Source of the DNA: Rhynchopus sp. YZ270_cl-10
Taxonomy: Eukaryota; Euglenozoa; Diplonemea; Diplonemida; Diplonemidae
Assembly (NCBI GenBank): GCA_964035575.1
Contig: OZ037835.1
Location: forward strand, 558,001-622,000
Length of the DNA stretch: 64,000 bases
Reading direction: 5' to 3'
In this document: piece by piece, positions 53,618 to 62,795 of the stretch
How positions within the stretch are numbered: the stretch's first letter is position 1
How the letters are laid out: each line of letters begins with the position of its first letter
Notes under the pieces: generated by a model
Told to the model about the DNA's origin: nothing
The model's input: only the letters and a program-made list of their open reading frames with translations
Database searches by the model: none
Position numbers and translations under genes: made by a program

Positions 53618-55066
53618 TCATTCTTGGCGTTTGCCCTTCCCCTTCGCATGTCTCCCTTGGGTCTTAGGCGTGCCTTTGTCACCTTTGTCCCCTTTGCTCC
53701 CCTTCCGCCCCTTCGCGTCGGAGGGCCTGATGACCTCGAAAGCCGGCGGCGCATACGGGGCAGGATGCTGGAGCGGCGGCTCGTACGGGGAATAGGAGGG
53801 GGCCGGTCGGGTACGGCGTGCACGGCCTGACCTCCCACCACCTGAGTTCCCACCACCTGTGTTGCCACTACCTGTGTTGCCACTACCTGTGTTGCCACTA
53901 CCTGTGTTGCCACCACCTGTGTTGCCACCACCTGTGTTGCCACCACCTGTGTTGCCACCACCTGTGTAGCCACCACCTGAGTACTCCTCACCAGCAGAGC
54001 TCTCGACGATACCGGAGCCGGACAAGTCGAGATGCCGAATCTTATCTACGTCTAGCTTCTGAAGAAGAGAGAGCGCATCAGAAACGGTGGTCTCCGCCGA
54101 AGACTCGTGGACTCGCTGGAAAATCCACGACTCGTAGGTGGTGGAGACCCAAGCCCGCGTCCCCCGGTTCTGGAGCATAGCATGTGTCGCTACAATAGGC
54201 ATAATGGAGGTGACTAGGAGGAGGAGACGTAGGTAGTCGCGTGGTGCCACCGCCTCGCAGACGATTAAGGCTATCGCGTGCCTGGCGCGGACAAGAGAGT
54301 GTAGCAGAGGGGGGAGGACTTCATTCTTCAACTTCGCCGAAGTCTGAAGGAGGAGTGCTTGCTTGGCCTCACGTACCCCCTCAACCGTGTAGGCGAGCCC
54401 CGCCGCATCTACCACTTGCTCGTTCAAGTCTAGAGAAGAAGGGACGAAAGAAACAGAGTGTGCGGCATTGGGGGGGAACAAAATCTTACCCTTGGGGTCC
54501 AGCTGCAGGGGGAGCTTGCACCCGTCCTCGCGCTTGAGCTGGATGGCCCGCACGAGGTCCTGGCTGGGGAGAAGAAGCTCCGGCAGGTTCTCCAACCCCA
54601 GTTCACGCAGTCGCTGGACGATGTTGATCGTCTTCCGCGGGGCGCGGGAGGAGGACGAAGCATTAGTAGTGGTGGCAGGGGCGGCAGCGGCAGTCTTGGC
54701 AATGGCAGCCAGGGTCGCGAGGACAAGGCCAATGTCACCGTCCTGCAAGCCGTCCGTCGACAACGAAGCGGGGGTAGGAAGGACCGCCGGAAGCTCTGCG
54801 AGGTGCACCAGGTTGTACTTAGTCACAACAGCAGTGATGCGCAGGATGGCAGCGATGGAGGGCGCGGGGGATGACGCAGGCCTGGCAGCGACTATCTCGC
54901 ACACCACACAAGCGGCCACGGAGCGCACGTGGGAGTCGTCAGGCGCGTGCTCGGACCTGACAACCAAGTCGTAGGCGTCGTTGAGCTGCGCGGAGACAGC
55001 AGTGGAGAAGGAAGGTGGAGGAGGCGTCTTGTCGACAGCGCACCTGGCGCAGGACGTCCATCTCAC
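53618..55066 (-). CDS. YR-retrotransposon gag-like protein
   Basis: A 482-aa protein upstream of RT on the same strand, in the gag position. It is mainly helical (about 20-330), then has a Gly/Asn/Thr repeat (GGGNTGGGNTGSGNTG type, about 355-405) and a basic Lys/Gly-rich C terminus (KGRKGSKGDKGDKG) suited to nucleic acid binding. No CCHC zinc knuckle is seen. The role is inferred from position and composition. Confidence 0.75.
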   Translation of the reverse strand: MRWTSCARCAVDKTPPPPSFSTAVSAQLNDAYDLVVRSEHAPDDSHVRSVAACVVCEIVAARPASSPAPSIAAILRITAVVTKYNLVHLAELPAVLPTPASLSTDGLQDGDIGLVLATLAAIAKTAAAAPATTTNASSSSRAPRKTINIVQRLRELGLENLPELLLPSQDLVRAIQLKREDGCKLPLQLDPKGKILFPPNAAHSVSFVPSSLDLNEQVVDAAGLAYTVEGVREAKQALLLQTSAKLKNEVLPPLLHSLVRARHAIALIVCEAVAPRDYLRLLLLVTSIMPIVATHAMLQNRGTRAWVSTTYESWIFQRVHESSAETTVSDALSLLQKLDVDKIRHLDLSGSGIVESSAGEEYSGGGYTGGGNTGGGNTGGGNTGGGNTGSGNTGSGNTGSGNTGGGNSGGGRSGRARRTRPAPSYSPYEPPLQHPAPYAPPAFEVIRPSDAKGRKGSKGDKGDKGTPKTQGRHAKGKGKRQE

Positions 55067-55599
55067 TCATCACCAGACGCAGGGTATCCATGGTGTGAAA
55101 GGATAAACGGGGTCTAAAGAAAATCTGCATGAGGAGGGGGAAGGTGTGGGGGCGGGGTGGGGGTAGAGAAACACTCCCGACGTTGCACACTCCAGAACCC
55201 ACGCAACCCAAGGTCGGACGACGTACTTGGCAGGCCGGCACATGCCACCCATAGACGGCAGACAGGAAGCCAGAAGGCAAACAACACACAGCGGACGTTC
55301 CGGTAGCATCGATCAGACAGTGAGCTGGGCACACGTTCATCTGCAGACAACCGAAGGCTAGGGGGGGAGGTGACCCGAAAGAGGCGATACACGCCGCCAA
55401 GAGTCCCAAGTGGGCGGAACGCTCAGAAACATACAGGCGGACACACAGACTGTGGAGGGAACGACTCGCATTGCAGCAATAGTAAGAAGCTCTCATCCAG
55501 GCAGATCACGTGTCGTGAACGGTTTAGCAATCACAAGTCGCACTCAACCAGGTAGACCTAGTGCAGAGGAGTTAGATGTAGCAATAGCAGTATTCTAGC

Positions 55600-56220
55600 A
55601 GTAGCAGAAGTAGTAGCAGAAGTAGTAGAAGAAGTAGTAGCAGAAGTAGTAGCAGTAGTCATCCGGTGATCTAAACCAGGCTCACTCAGGCAGACCTTGT
55701 GCAAGAGTGGTTATTGTAGCAGTAGCAGTAGCAGTAGCAGTAGTCATCCGGTGATCTAAACCAGGCTCACTCAGGCAGACCTAGTGCAAGAGTGGTTATT
55801 GTAGCAGTAGCAGTAGCAGTAGTCATCCGGTGATCTAAACCAGGCTCACTCAGGCAGACCTAGTGCAAGAGTGGTTATTGTAGCAGTAGCAGTAGCAGTA
55901 GTCATCCGGTGATCTAAACCAGGCTCACTCAGGCAGACCTAGTGCAAGAGTGGTTAGTAGTAGCAGTAGCAGTAGCAGTAGTCATCCGGTGATCTAAACC
56001 AGGCTCACTCAGGCAGACCTAGTGCAAGAGTGGTTATTGTAGCAGTAGCAGTAGCAGTAGTCATCCGGTGATCTAAACCAGGCTCACTCAGGCAGACCTA
56101 GTGCAAGAGTGGTTAGTAGTAGCAGTAGCAGTAGCAGTAGTCATCCAGTGATCTAAACCAGATGCTCACTCAGGCAGACCTAGTGCAAGAGTGGTCAGTA
56201 GTAGCAGTAGAGGTAGTCCG
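55600..56220. repeat. tandem repeat in the retrotransposon leader
   Basis: About seven units of roughly 75-90 bp: GTAGCAGTAGCAGTAGCAGT, then CATCCGGTGATCTAAACCAG and CTCACTCAGGCAGACCTAGT, then GCAAGAGTGGTTA. Lies upstream of gag in the sense direction. The number of GTAGCA triplets varies between units. Confidence 0.9.
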
Positions 56221-56591
56221 AATAGATTACTTAATGTTTAGCAGTAGAGGTAGACACCCAGAGGCCCAGTCCAGACGTTCTCTCCGTCAGAAACAGTGTC
56301 GTGACGGCACAGCCAGGTAAGTAGTTCTCATCCAGGCAGACCCAGTGCCATGGCAGGACGAAGAAGATGGCATGCGGAGAGCCGGAAGGGGCGGGAAGCA
56401 CCCCAACCGAGACAAAGAGGCAAGGGTGGGGGGGGGGGCTTTTTTTCTCAGGGGGGGAGGGGGGGGGGGGGGGGGAAGGTGGGTTTGGCTAGTCTCTACC
56501 ACCTAGAGCAAAAAAAAAACCGTAGAGACACATCAAGGCGCATGAGATCGATCGCAGACGGGCCCACCGCCAGGTCGTAGAGTCTCAAGGC
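56221..56591. other. outer leader of the retrotransposon
   Basis: Lies between the tandem repeat and B2. It contains a long G-rich run (56427-56475) and no gene. Confidence 0.5.
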
Positions 56592-56738
56592 GAGAAATTA
56601 TAAATTCTTTAAAGTGTCATGTTAACGATTTGTATCGCATGGAAATCATACCGTATGATTTCGTTAAGCGGTTGCAGAGTTGGCTAGCCGAAAACAAAAA
56701 GGCTGATATTTGGTTGCACAAAATATAATCCTTCTTTT
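56592..56738. repeat. split direct repeat B2 of the YR retrotransposon
   Basis: 147 bp starting GAGAAATTATAAATTC and ending AATCCTTCTTTT. Matches B1 (50885-51031). Confidence 0.9.
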
Positions 56739-57005
56739 TTTTTTTTTTGAAAAACCCGAAAACCCGAAAACCGGGTTTTGAAAACCCAGAAACCCGCCCT
56801 AACTTAACCCCTGAACGCGCGTTTTTTTTTCTCGTTTTTTTCGAACGCGCGTTTCTTTTTCGTTTTTTCCAAACGCGCGTTTTTTTTTCGTTTTTTCCGA
56901 ACGCGCGTTTTTTTTCTCGTTTTTTCCGAACGCGCGTTTTTTTTTTCGTTTTTCAAACGCGCACTCGAAAACGCCTAAAAAACGCGAACGCGCGTTCGAA
57001 ACCTA
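56739..57005. repeat. right half of the disrupted repeat and AACGCGCGTT array
   Basis: 56739-56812 continues the repeat interrupted at 49405 (AAAACCCGAAAACCGGG) and matches 61540-61615. From 56812 to 57000 the palindromic word AACGCGCGTT recurs every 30 bp or so between T-rich blocks. Confidence 0.8.
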
Positions 57006-57450
57006 TGCTAAAGGGCAAAAAAATTAAAAAAAACACCTAAAAAAACACGGCTCAAGAATGGCCCAAGAATGGCCCAAAAGTGGGTTAAATCGAGGGGCGG
57101 GCCACACCATTGGTCCATAAAAAAAAAAAATATCCCGAAAGGTCAGGGCTCTCAAGATCCTCCACGAAAAAAGCAGAATTTTCGAAATGAGGAGGATTTT
57201 ATTTTTGCAAAAAAACCCCCCAAAAAAAAAATTTTCCCCCCGCAACAAGCGGTCGTGTTCCTGTTTTTTGGGAAAAAACCCTGCCGAAGTGCTGGTTTAT
57301 GTGCCGCTGTGCTACTGAGTCGCCAAATACTGACCTCTATACTACCGAGGATACAATCTTCACTCTGATTTATTTTCGCGGATTAAAATGGTCCAAAATG
57401 AGCACAGAAATGACGAAAATGCACGAAAATTTGTGAACAAAAAATGAATC
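57006..57450. other. gene-free region
   Basis: Holds a GGTGTGGCCCG-family remnant (about 57049-57108) and AT-rich sequence. No gene. Confidence 0.5.
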
Positions 57451-57531
57451 GCAGTCGGCAGGACTTGAACCTGCGCGGGCAGAGCCCAATGGATTTCTAG
57501 TCCACCTCCGTAACCACTTGGATACGACTGC
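57451..57531 (-). tRNA. tRNA-Ser (AGA)
   Basis: The acceptor GCAGTCG pairs with CGACTGC. The anticodon loop is CTAGAAA, and the long variable arm is typical of serine tRNA. T arm GCAGG-TTCAAGT-CCTGC. A T6 terminator lies just downstream on the minus strand. No intron. Confidence 0.95.
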
Positions 57532-57609
57532 TGTAATTCTCACCGTTCTTTGTTTTTAGGCAGTCATCTGTTTGAAGAAAATAACCTGGAACACGAAAAT
57601 GAAAAAAAT

Positions 57610-57692
57610 CCTCTCGGCCGGAATCGAACCAGCGACCGCTCGATAACCGAGTATTCTACAGTCGAGCGCTCTACCAATTGAGCTACGAGAGG
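57610..57692 (-). tRNA. tRNA-Tyr (GTA) with 11-nt intron
   Basis: Acceptor CCTCTCG/CGAGAGG, anticodon stem CTCGA/TCGAG and anticodon GTA. The loop is interrupted after position 37 by an 11-nt intron AATACTCGGTT (plus-strand 57645-57655). The mature length would be 72 nt. Downstream T7. Trypanosome tRNA-Tyr also carries an 11-nt intron. Confidence 0.95.
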
Positions 57693-57815
57693 TTCTACAA
57701 CTGTCATTGTTTTCACAGAAGCCCATAAAAATTTTTGACTCAAAATTTTTTTTTGCCATGCAAACCTGTAGAAATTTGCACCCCATGTATTTCTTAATGA
57801 TACGATAATATCAAG

Positions 57816-57888
57816 GCGAGGTTGGCGCAGTCGGGAGCGCGTAGGTCCCATAATCCTAAGGTCGTCAGTTCGATCCTGGCACCTCGCA
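57816..57888 (+). tRNA. tRNA-Met (CAT), elongator type
   Basis: Acceptor GCGAGGT/ACCTCGC, anticodon loop CCCATAA, and T arm with TTCGATC. The T-T mismatch at the base of the anticodon loop is the same as in other eukaryotic elongator tRNA-Met. T6 terminator from 57890. Confidence 0.92.
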
Positions 57889-57973
57889 CTTTTTTGTGTG
57901 TCTTTTTCCTTTGGGTGGGATTTTCAGCAAATTTTCCACCTTCATGCTAAACGCATTGAAGCCCTAAATCATG

Positions 57974-58044
57974 GGCCCTATGGTGTAGCGGTAGCACTAT
58001 GGATTCCAAATCCATCAACGGCGGTTCGATTCCGTCTAGGGTCA
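57974..58044 (+). tRNA. tRNA-Trp (CCA)
   Basis: Acceptor GGCCCTA/TAGGGTC with one G-T pair, anticodon stem ATGGA/TCCAT, loop TTCCAAA. T-rich terminator from 58045. Confidence 0.9.
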
Positions 58045-58126
58045 TTTCTTTTTTGTCACACTTTCCTTTCTGTGTTGTCTTGAAAAACTTCTTCACAGGA
58101 GAAACAGCAAAAGCATCTTAATCAGC

Positions 58127-58198
58127 GGCGATTTAGCTCAGTGGCAGAGCATTGGTCTTGTAAACCAAGGGTCGGGGGTTCGATCCCCCCAGTTGCCT
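58127..58198 (+). tRNA. tRNA-Thr (TGT)
   Basis: Acceptor GGCGATT/AGTTGCC, anticodon stem TTGGT/ACCAA, loop CTTGTAA, T arm GGGGG-TTCGATC-CCCCC. T6 terminator from 58204. Confidence 0.93.
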
Positions 58199-59339
58199 TT
58201 CTATTTTTTGGCGATGTGATGTGATGTGGTTGTGCTGAAGAAGCAGCAACTGAGCACTGGATGTGGCAGGCAGGAACGCAGAAGGGAGATGGCCTGGCCA
58301 TGTTCCAGTACAGGCCCGAGCGAGTGCTCACAGAATGGGCTCCAAAACCAGCACAGAATGGAATGGCTGGAGACTTATAGGCTTACTGTAAGGATTTGTT
58401 AGGAGTGGAAAAAAAAACTCCTGACCCGGGTATTGAATTTTCGGATCATTTTCTCAGTCACAATGTAAGCACAGAATGGAAACCAAAACCAAGCACAGAA
58501 TGGAATGGCTGTCGCGCGCTTCGCGCGCGCCTCCCTGACAGCCACAGAGCGGAGAGGCGGGTCAATTTTGCGAGATAATAAAAAACGGAAATGTAATCCT
58601 TTCTCTTGCACCATACGCTCCACGAACCGTACAAAACCAATAAGTCTTCCAGAAGCAGGGGCTGATGGCGGGTAATTTTTAAAAAACGGCAAAATTTTTG
58701 CAGCTTTGGTCAAGTTGTATTTTTTGGCTGCAAAATGCAAGGGTATCCAAAGACATTGCCAACTCTGGTGTGGCCCGTTTTGCGGTTTTCCGTGTCTCAA
58801 GAATGGCCCAAAAGTGGGTTAAATCGAGGGGCGGGCCACACCAAACTCTATTTTTTTGCGGAGCAAAAAAATTAATATAAATGGCGCCGCAGGCGAAAAA
58901 AAAATTAGGGTACGGTGTAAGAATGCTTCCTTTTACACCACAGAATCACTCAACGAACCCTTTTTTTGAGTAGCAAAAAATGAAAATAGCGCCGCAGGCA
59001 AATTTTTTTTAAGGTGCAGCCCTGGACGGTGCATACAGGCTCGGGAAAATATTGGCTCCCTCGGGGGAGACAAAGTGACTCCCACTATAAAACCCCTAGG
59101 AGGATAATCCTCCACCCGAGCCCCAGTGTTTCCGCGACCCAAAAATCGGACGAAGTTCGTCCGGTAGGAAAAAAAAAAAAAAAAACTGCCGGACGAAGTT
59201 CGTCCGGACGAAGTTCATCCGGGGAGTGGGAAAAATGGGTGGGGAGAGGGCCCGGGGTACCTTGTAAAGTGGACGAGTGGGGTGCGGCCTCGCAGGGGAC
59301 GCACCCCACCCCGTATAGAAAAATAAAGGCCTCCCCTCT
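58199..59339. other. gene-free repeat region
   Basis: Contains GCGCGCTTCGCGCGCGCC (58515-58532), shared with 41740-41757 and sitting in similar context. Also the GGTGTGGCCCG element, GGCGCCGCAGGC words, and CGGACGAAGTTCGTCCG palindromes at 59148-59220. Confidence 0.6.
58767..58842. mobile_element. 76-bp inverted-repeat element, GGTGTGGCCCG ends
   Basis: Begins GGTGTGGCCCG and ends CGGGCCACACC. AACTCT stands before it and, one base displaced, after it. Truncated or variant relatives lie at 46348-46427 and about 57049-57108. Confidence 0.65.
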
Positions 59340-59825
59340 TTGGCGTCGCGCAGATCTGCGGCCGCACTTATGGTATCCCCCTCTATCATTCCCCTCAAAC
59401 CCTTTGCGGGTTTGCGCACGGAGTACAGCATTGAACAGCTAGGCAGATTGTACGACCAGTTCTTCACCCCCCACAAACTGTCCTACATGCATCACGATGT
59501 CGTGGGTGGGGATGCGCTGAAGCCGGTGTACAGCGACACCGCTGAATGGAAGCAGTTCCAGACAGCCAGTATTGTGCAGGGGGTTGAATTCAGTGACCTG
59601 TTGGCAGAGTGGCAAGAGCTCAAGTCGGTGTTGAGGGTGTGCACCTCAATGACAACTCTTCATGACGTTCTGATGTATGCTGAGCTCAATGAGGAAGGTG
59701 ACACCGAGTACCCTCAGATGAGGACGTTACTCCGTCTCTTGTTCACTCTTCCTGTGGGTACAAGCACAGCTGAGCGCTTATTCCACCACCCGCCACGCTT
59801 TGTTTTCGAGTATCTCGTAACGTGA
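59340..59825 (+). pseudogene. hAT transposase C-terminal fragment
   Basis: A 161-codon frame shows the hAT dimerisation signature YPQMRTLLRLLFTLPVGTST followed by AERLF, matching the YPxLxxLAxxLLxIPxSSAxxERxFS consensus of the family, preceded by a helical region as in full transposases. After AERLF the frame departs from the family and stops. The N-terminal BED finger and catalytic DDE core are missing, so this is a remnant. It shows that autonomous hAT elements, the presumed drivers of the MITEs at 1-2.8 and 15.5-19.3 kb, existed in this genome. Confidence 0.75.
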
Positions 59826-60049
59826 GTTTCTCACCTGTTGTGTCTCACGAAAGACCGTGAGGCGAGACAACTCCGCCGGAGGCCCCCGACCCGGCGCGCG
59901 AAGCGCGCCGGGCTCGACCTGTATTGTGTTACTGGGGGGGGGCGAATAAACGAGGTAATTCGAATAAAGCACGTACGTCGAATAAAGCACGCATTTGAAA
60001 AATGGGTTTTTTGCTTTTTTTTTGCGTCGAATAAAGCACGTACCTACCC

Positions 60050-60735
60050 CCCCCCGTGCATAAGTCCGACCCCCATTACCCGTGCATAAGTCCGATGACC
60101 CGTGTATAAGTCCGGGCAGATTTGGGCTCAGGATCGGACTTATGCACAGGCCGACTTATACACCGGTTTTGTGTATTGGTGGTGGGGAGAATTTTTTTGG
60201 GGGCGTTTTCCCGCTCGCGAAGCGAGCGGGGGAAAATTTTTGGGGTGTTTTTCCGCGAGCGAAGCGAGCGTAACTTTATTTTTATTGGCGGTGTATTCAC
60301 CAGGGATCATATTCGCGCTTCTCATGTCAATACATCATCCTCACAATTCTCAAAGATGCGAACTGTTACTGCAACAGTGTGGAAAACTTTGCACCCCAAA
60401 CAGTCTCAACAGCCAAAAGGCGCCCCTTGTTGCTGGGAGTTGGTTCTCATGTTTGATACCTGCACAGGCATTCCTCCGAGTCAAACGCTATTTGGCCTGC
60501 CTGCGGCGTTGAAAACGGCCGTTAAATTTTGCGGTGTCACATTCCCTCATGTGTGGGTCATTCACACTGAGGTCACGTGACACCTCATGGGTCTGGGTAC
60601 CTGGGTGCACAAAACCGGTGTATAAGTCCGATACCCGTGCATAAGTCCGAAACCCCGTGTATAAGTCCGGAGGCCCTCAGCCCCCCCAAAAATCGGACTT
60701 ATACGCAGACTTATGCACGGGGGGGGGTAGGTACG
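60050..60735. mobile_element. nested inverted-repeat element, CCCCCCCCGTGCATAAGTCCG ends
   Basis: TACCCCCCCCGTGCATAAGTC at the left is mirrored by ACTTATGCACGGGGGGGGGTA at the right. Internal CATAAGTCCG/CGGACTTAT words match 10186-10290. It also carries GCTCGCGAAGCGAGC hairpins (60205-60270) and a segment (60415-60480) resembling 47345-47430. Confidence 0.6.
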
Positions 60736-60932
60736 TGTTTTATTCGACTTTTTGAACTTTTCCTGTGTTGTGACAAGGTAGTTCGTATTTTGTGAAAATT
60801 TAAGTTGCTGAAATTTTGTCCATTTTTCCGTATATCCCCCACCACAAGCCGGGATTGGCTCGGAAATGCAGCAAAATCACCTCTTGGGCGAAAAAAAAAT
60901 CGAAAAAAAATTGTGACTGGAAAAACTTTCCA

Positions 60933-60990
60933 AAAAGTTCAAAAAGGCGAATAAAGCACGTACGTGCTTTATTCGCCTTTTCGAACTTTT
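60933..60990. repeat. 58-bp near-perfect palindrome
   Basis: AAAAGGCGAATAAAGCACG meets its reverse complement CGTGCTTTATTCGCCTTTT around a central TA, extending outward through AAAAGTTC/GAACTTTT with one mismatch. It looks like two element ends joined head to head. Confidence 0.85.
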
Positions 60991-61017
60991 TTTTTTTTAA
61001 AACCTCAGGATCTGAAG

Positions 61018-61615
61018 CAGGGGTTAAGTTAGCTTTTTTTTTTTCTCGCTGAGTCGGGTTTTCTGGGTTTTTTTCGGTTTTTCTGGATTTTGCGAAAAAT
61101 AACCCATTCCCTCCGCGAGCGCAGCGAGCGGAAAAAATTTTAAGGTGCACCTCCGCGAGCGTAGCGAGCGAAAAAAATTTTTCGCAATTTTTGGGCAAAG
61201 TTCAAAAATCCCACCAAAAAGTGGGGGACCCTGGGGATTTTTGGATTTGTCCTAACAATTTTGAAGCATAAATTTGAAGAACAGGACTGGTGTACCCCTC
61301 ACCGACCTCAGTTCCCACGTCCCTGCCTCATCCGCACTCTCGCAACACTAGTACTGAACCCGAAGCTCGCCAGAGATCCCTGTTGCCTCTTCATATGAAT
61401 CATTCCCAGTTCTGACGGGGGTTTTGTTTGGGTCGGGAGGATTTTTTTTTCTTAGAGGGTGAGGTGGGGGGGGCTCCGCCCCCACCCCTACCCCACCTTC
61501 CCGGCCTACACCACCCAAAAATTTGGATTTTTTTTTTTTTTTTTTGAAAAACCCGAAAACCCGAAAACCGGGTTTTGAAAACCCAGAAACCCGCCCTAAC
61601 TTAACCCCTGATCTG
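61018..61615. repeat. dispersed repeat copy 2: unoccupied retrotransposon target
   Basis: Matches 48888-49405 followed directly by 56739-56812, with an uninterrupted run of 18 T where the other copy holds the 7.3-kb YR retrotransposon. It therefore defines the element ends. Confidence 0.92.
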
Positions 61616-62727
61616 AAGTGTAGGGACGCCTAATAAAACACGTACGTGCTTTATTCGACCCCCCCCAGTAAGCACTAGTAAAAAAAAAAATTTTGGGGGG
61701 GGGAAAAACTCGTCCGCCCCCTTCGAAAACACCGGAAGAACGCGGAAACCCTGCCGAGCCCGCCAAAAAAAAAAAAAATGGAGGAAATCCTCCACCAAAA
61801 AAGCCTGAAAAAAAAAAAAAAAAAGCCCCTGGAGGAAATATCCTCCCCTACGTGGAGGATCTTGAGAGCACTGCGAAAGGTCCATAATTGTTCTGGTCCA
61901 TGATTAGTCTAGTCCATGTTTTTTCTGGTCCATATTTTTTCAAAAGACGGTATATGAGGGTAGGCGTGTAATTGAAGGAAAGTATAAAAAATGTAGAAGG
62001 AAAAGAGGGGGAGGAGGGAATCGGGCGAGATTAATACCATCGAACGAACGTGTGTTTTTTATTTTCATAATATTATTTGTAAAAATAATCATTCGATCCG
62101 AAAAGACTGAACCTATTCAGTGATCTCAATAACCTCCACACAGACTTTACAATGTCTTAGGGAATCCCCTTTTGCGTTTTGCAGCCATGAAAACTGATTT
62201 TATTTCCCAACCCAACAACAACAATATAGCGTGAAGACAATAAATAAAATCAAAGCGATCACAGCAAACAGGTGTGAGGGAGAAGAAAAGAAAGTGAACA
62301 AAAACGAAAAAACAATGTTTTTCTGAAATGTGATGTTGTTGGGGGTGGGGAGAATAAAACAGTTCCAAGAAAAGCTCCTGCGTCGGTTTTCTTTTGGTTA
62401 CAAAAAAAGTTGACCATTTTTTTTTTTTTTTTTCAATATGACCCACCATTGCAACAGCCCCTGCTTTCTGGAAGACGCATTGAGATTTGTGTAGCGGAGC
62501 AGAAAAGAATGTCAGTTATAAAATAATAAACAGCGGAGGCACGGCAAAAATGCGCATTTTTGATATTTTTGATATTTTTGGCAGAATTTTTTGGGCGTTT
62601 TTTGCGTTTTTTTTAGGGAAAAATAGTGAGGGGAGTTGGGTCCAGTCATAGGAAGTATAGAGAATTTTTGAAAAATTCTTCCATTGGAATAAGGGCTTGC
62701 GGGCCTTGCCCTCTGAGGTGTTAGAAG

Positions 62728-62795
62728 GTTTGCAGGTTTGCAGGTTTGCAGGTTTGCAGGTTTGCAGGTTTGCAGGTTTGCAGGTTTGCAGGTTT
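62728..62795. repeat. GGTTTGCA octamer microsatellite
   Basis: About eight perfect copies of GGTTTGCA. Confidence 0.95.

Larger units (their letters stand above)
49402..56738 (-). mobile_element. DIRS/PAT/Ngaro-type tyrosine-recombinase retrotransposon, looks whole
   Basis: A 7.3-kb element read on the minus strand: tandem-repeat leader, gag-like gene, RT-RNase H, central split repeat, YR gene, terminal repeat. The split direct repeats are A1 (49402-49589), B1 plus A2 (50885-51215) and B2 (56592-56738). All three main genes are open and the repeat copies appear identical, so it looks whole and young. There is no target duplication. The insertion sits in an oligo-T tract of a dispersed repeat whose unoccupied copy lies at 61018-61615. 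The YR gene lies between A1 and B1A2 on the same strand as RT. I see no DIRS-type methyltransferase domain. Confidence 0.9.
59932..61668. mobile_element. 1.74-kb TIR element with CTGGGGGGGG ends, containing nested repeats
   Basis: CTGGGGGGGGGCGAATAAAC at the left is mirrored by TTATTCGACCCCCCCCAG at the right, with TA on both flanks, like the 30768-31057 element. Subterminal words GAATAAAGCACGTACG recur in both orientations. It holds a second inverted-repeat element (about 60050-60735), a 58-bp palindrome and a whole copy of the 48888-type repeat. No transposase seen. Confidence 0.6.

Noticed and set aside
59932-61668. Polinton or other large virus-like element between the G/C-run inverted repeats
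   Set aside because: The interior has only nested repeats, with no polymerase, integrase or capsid-like frame.
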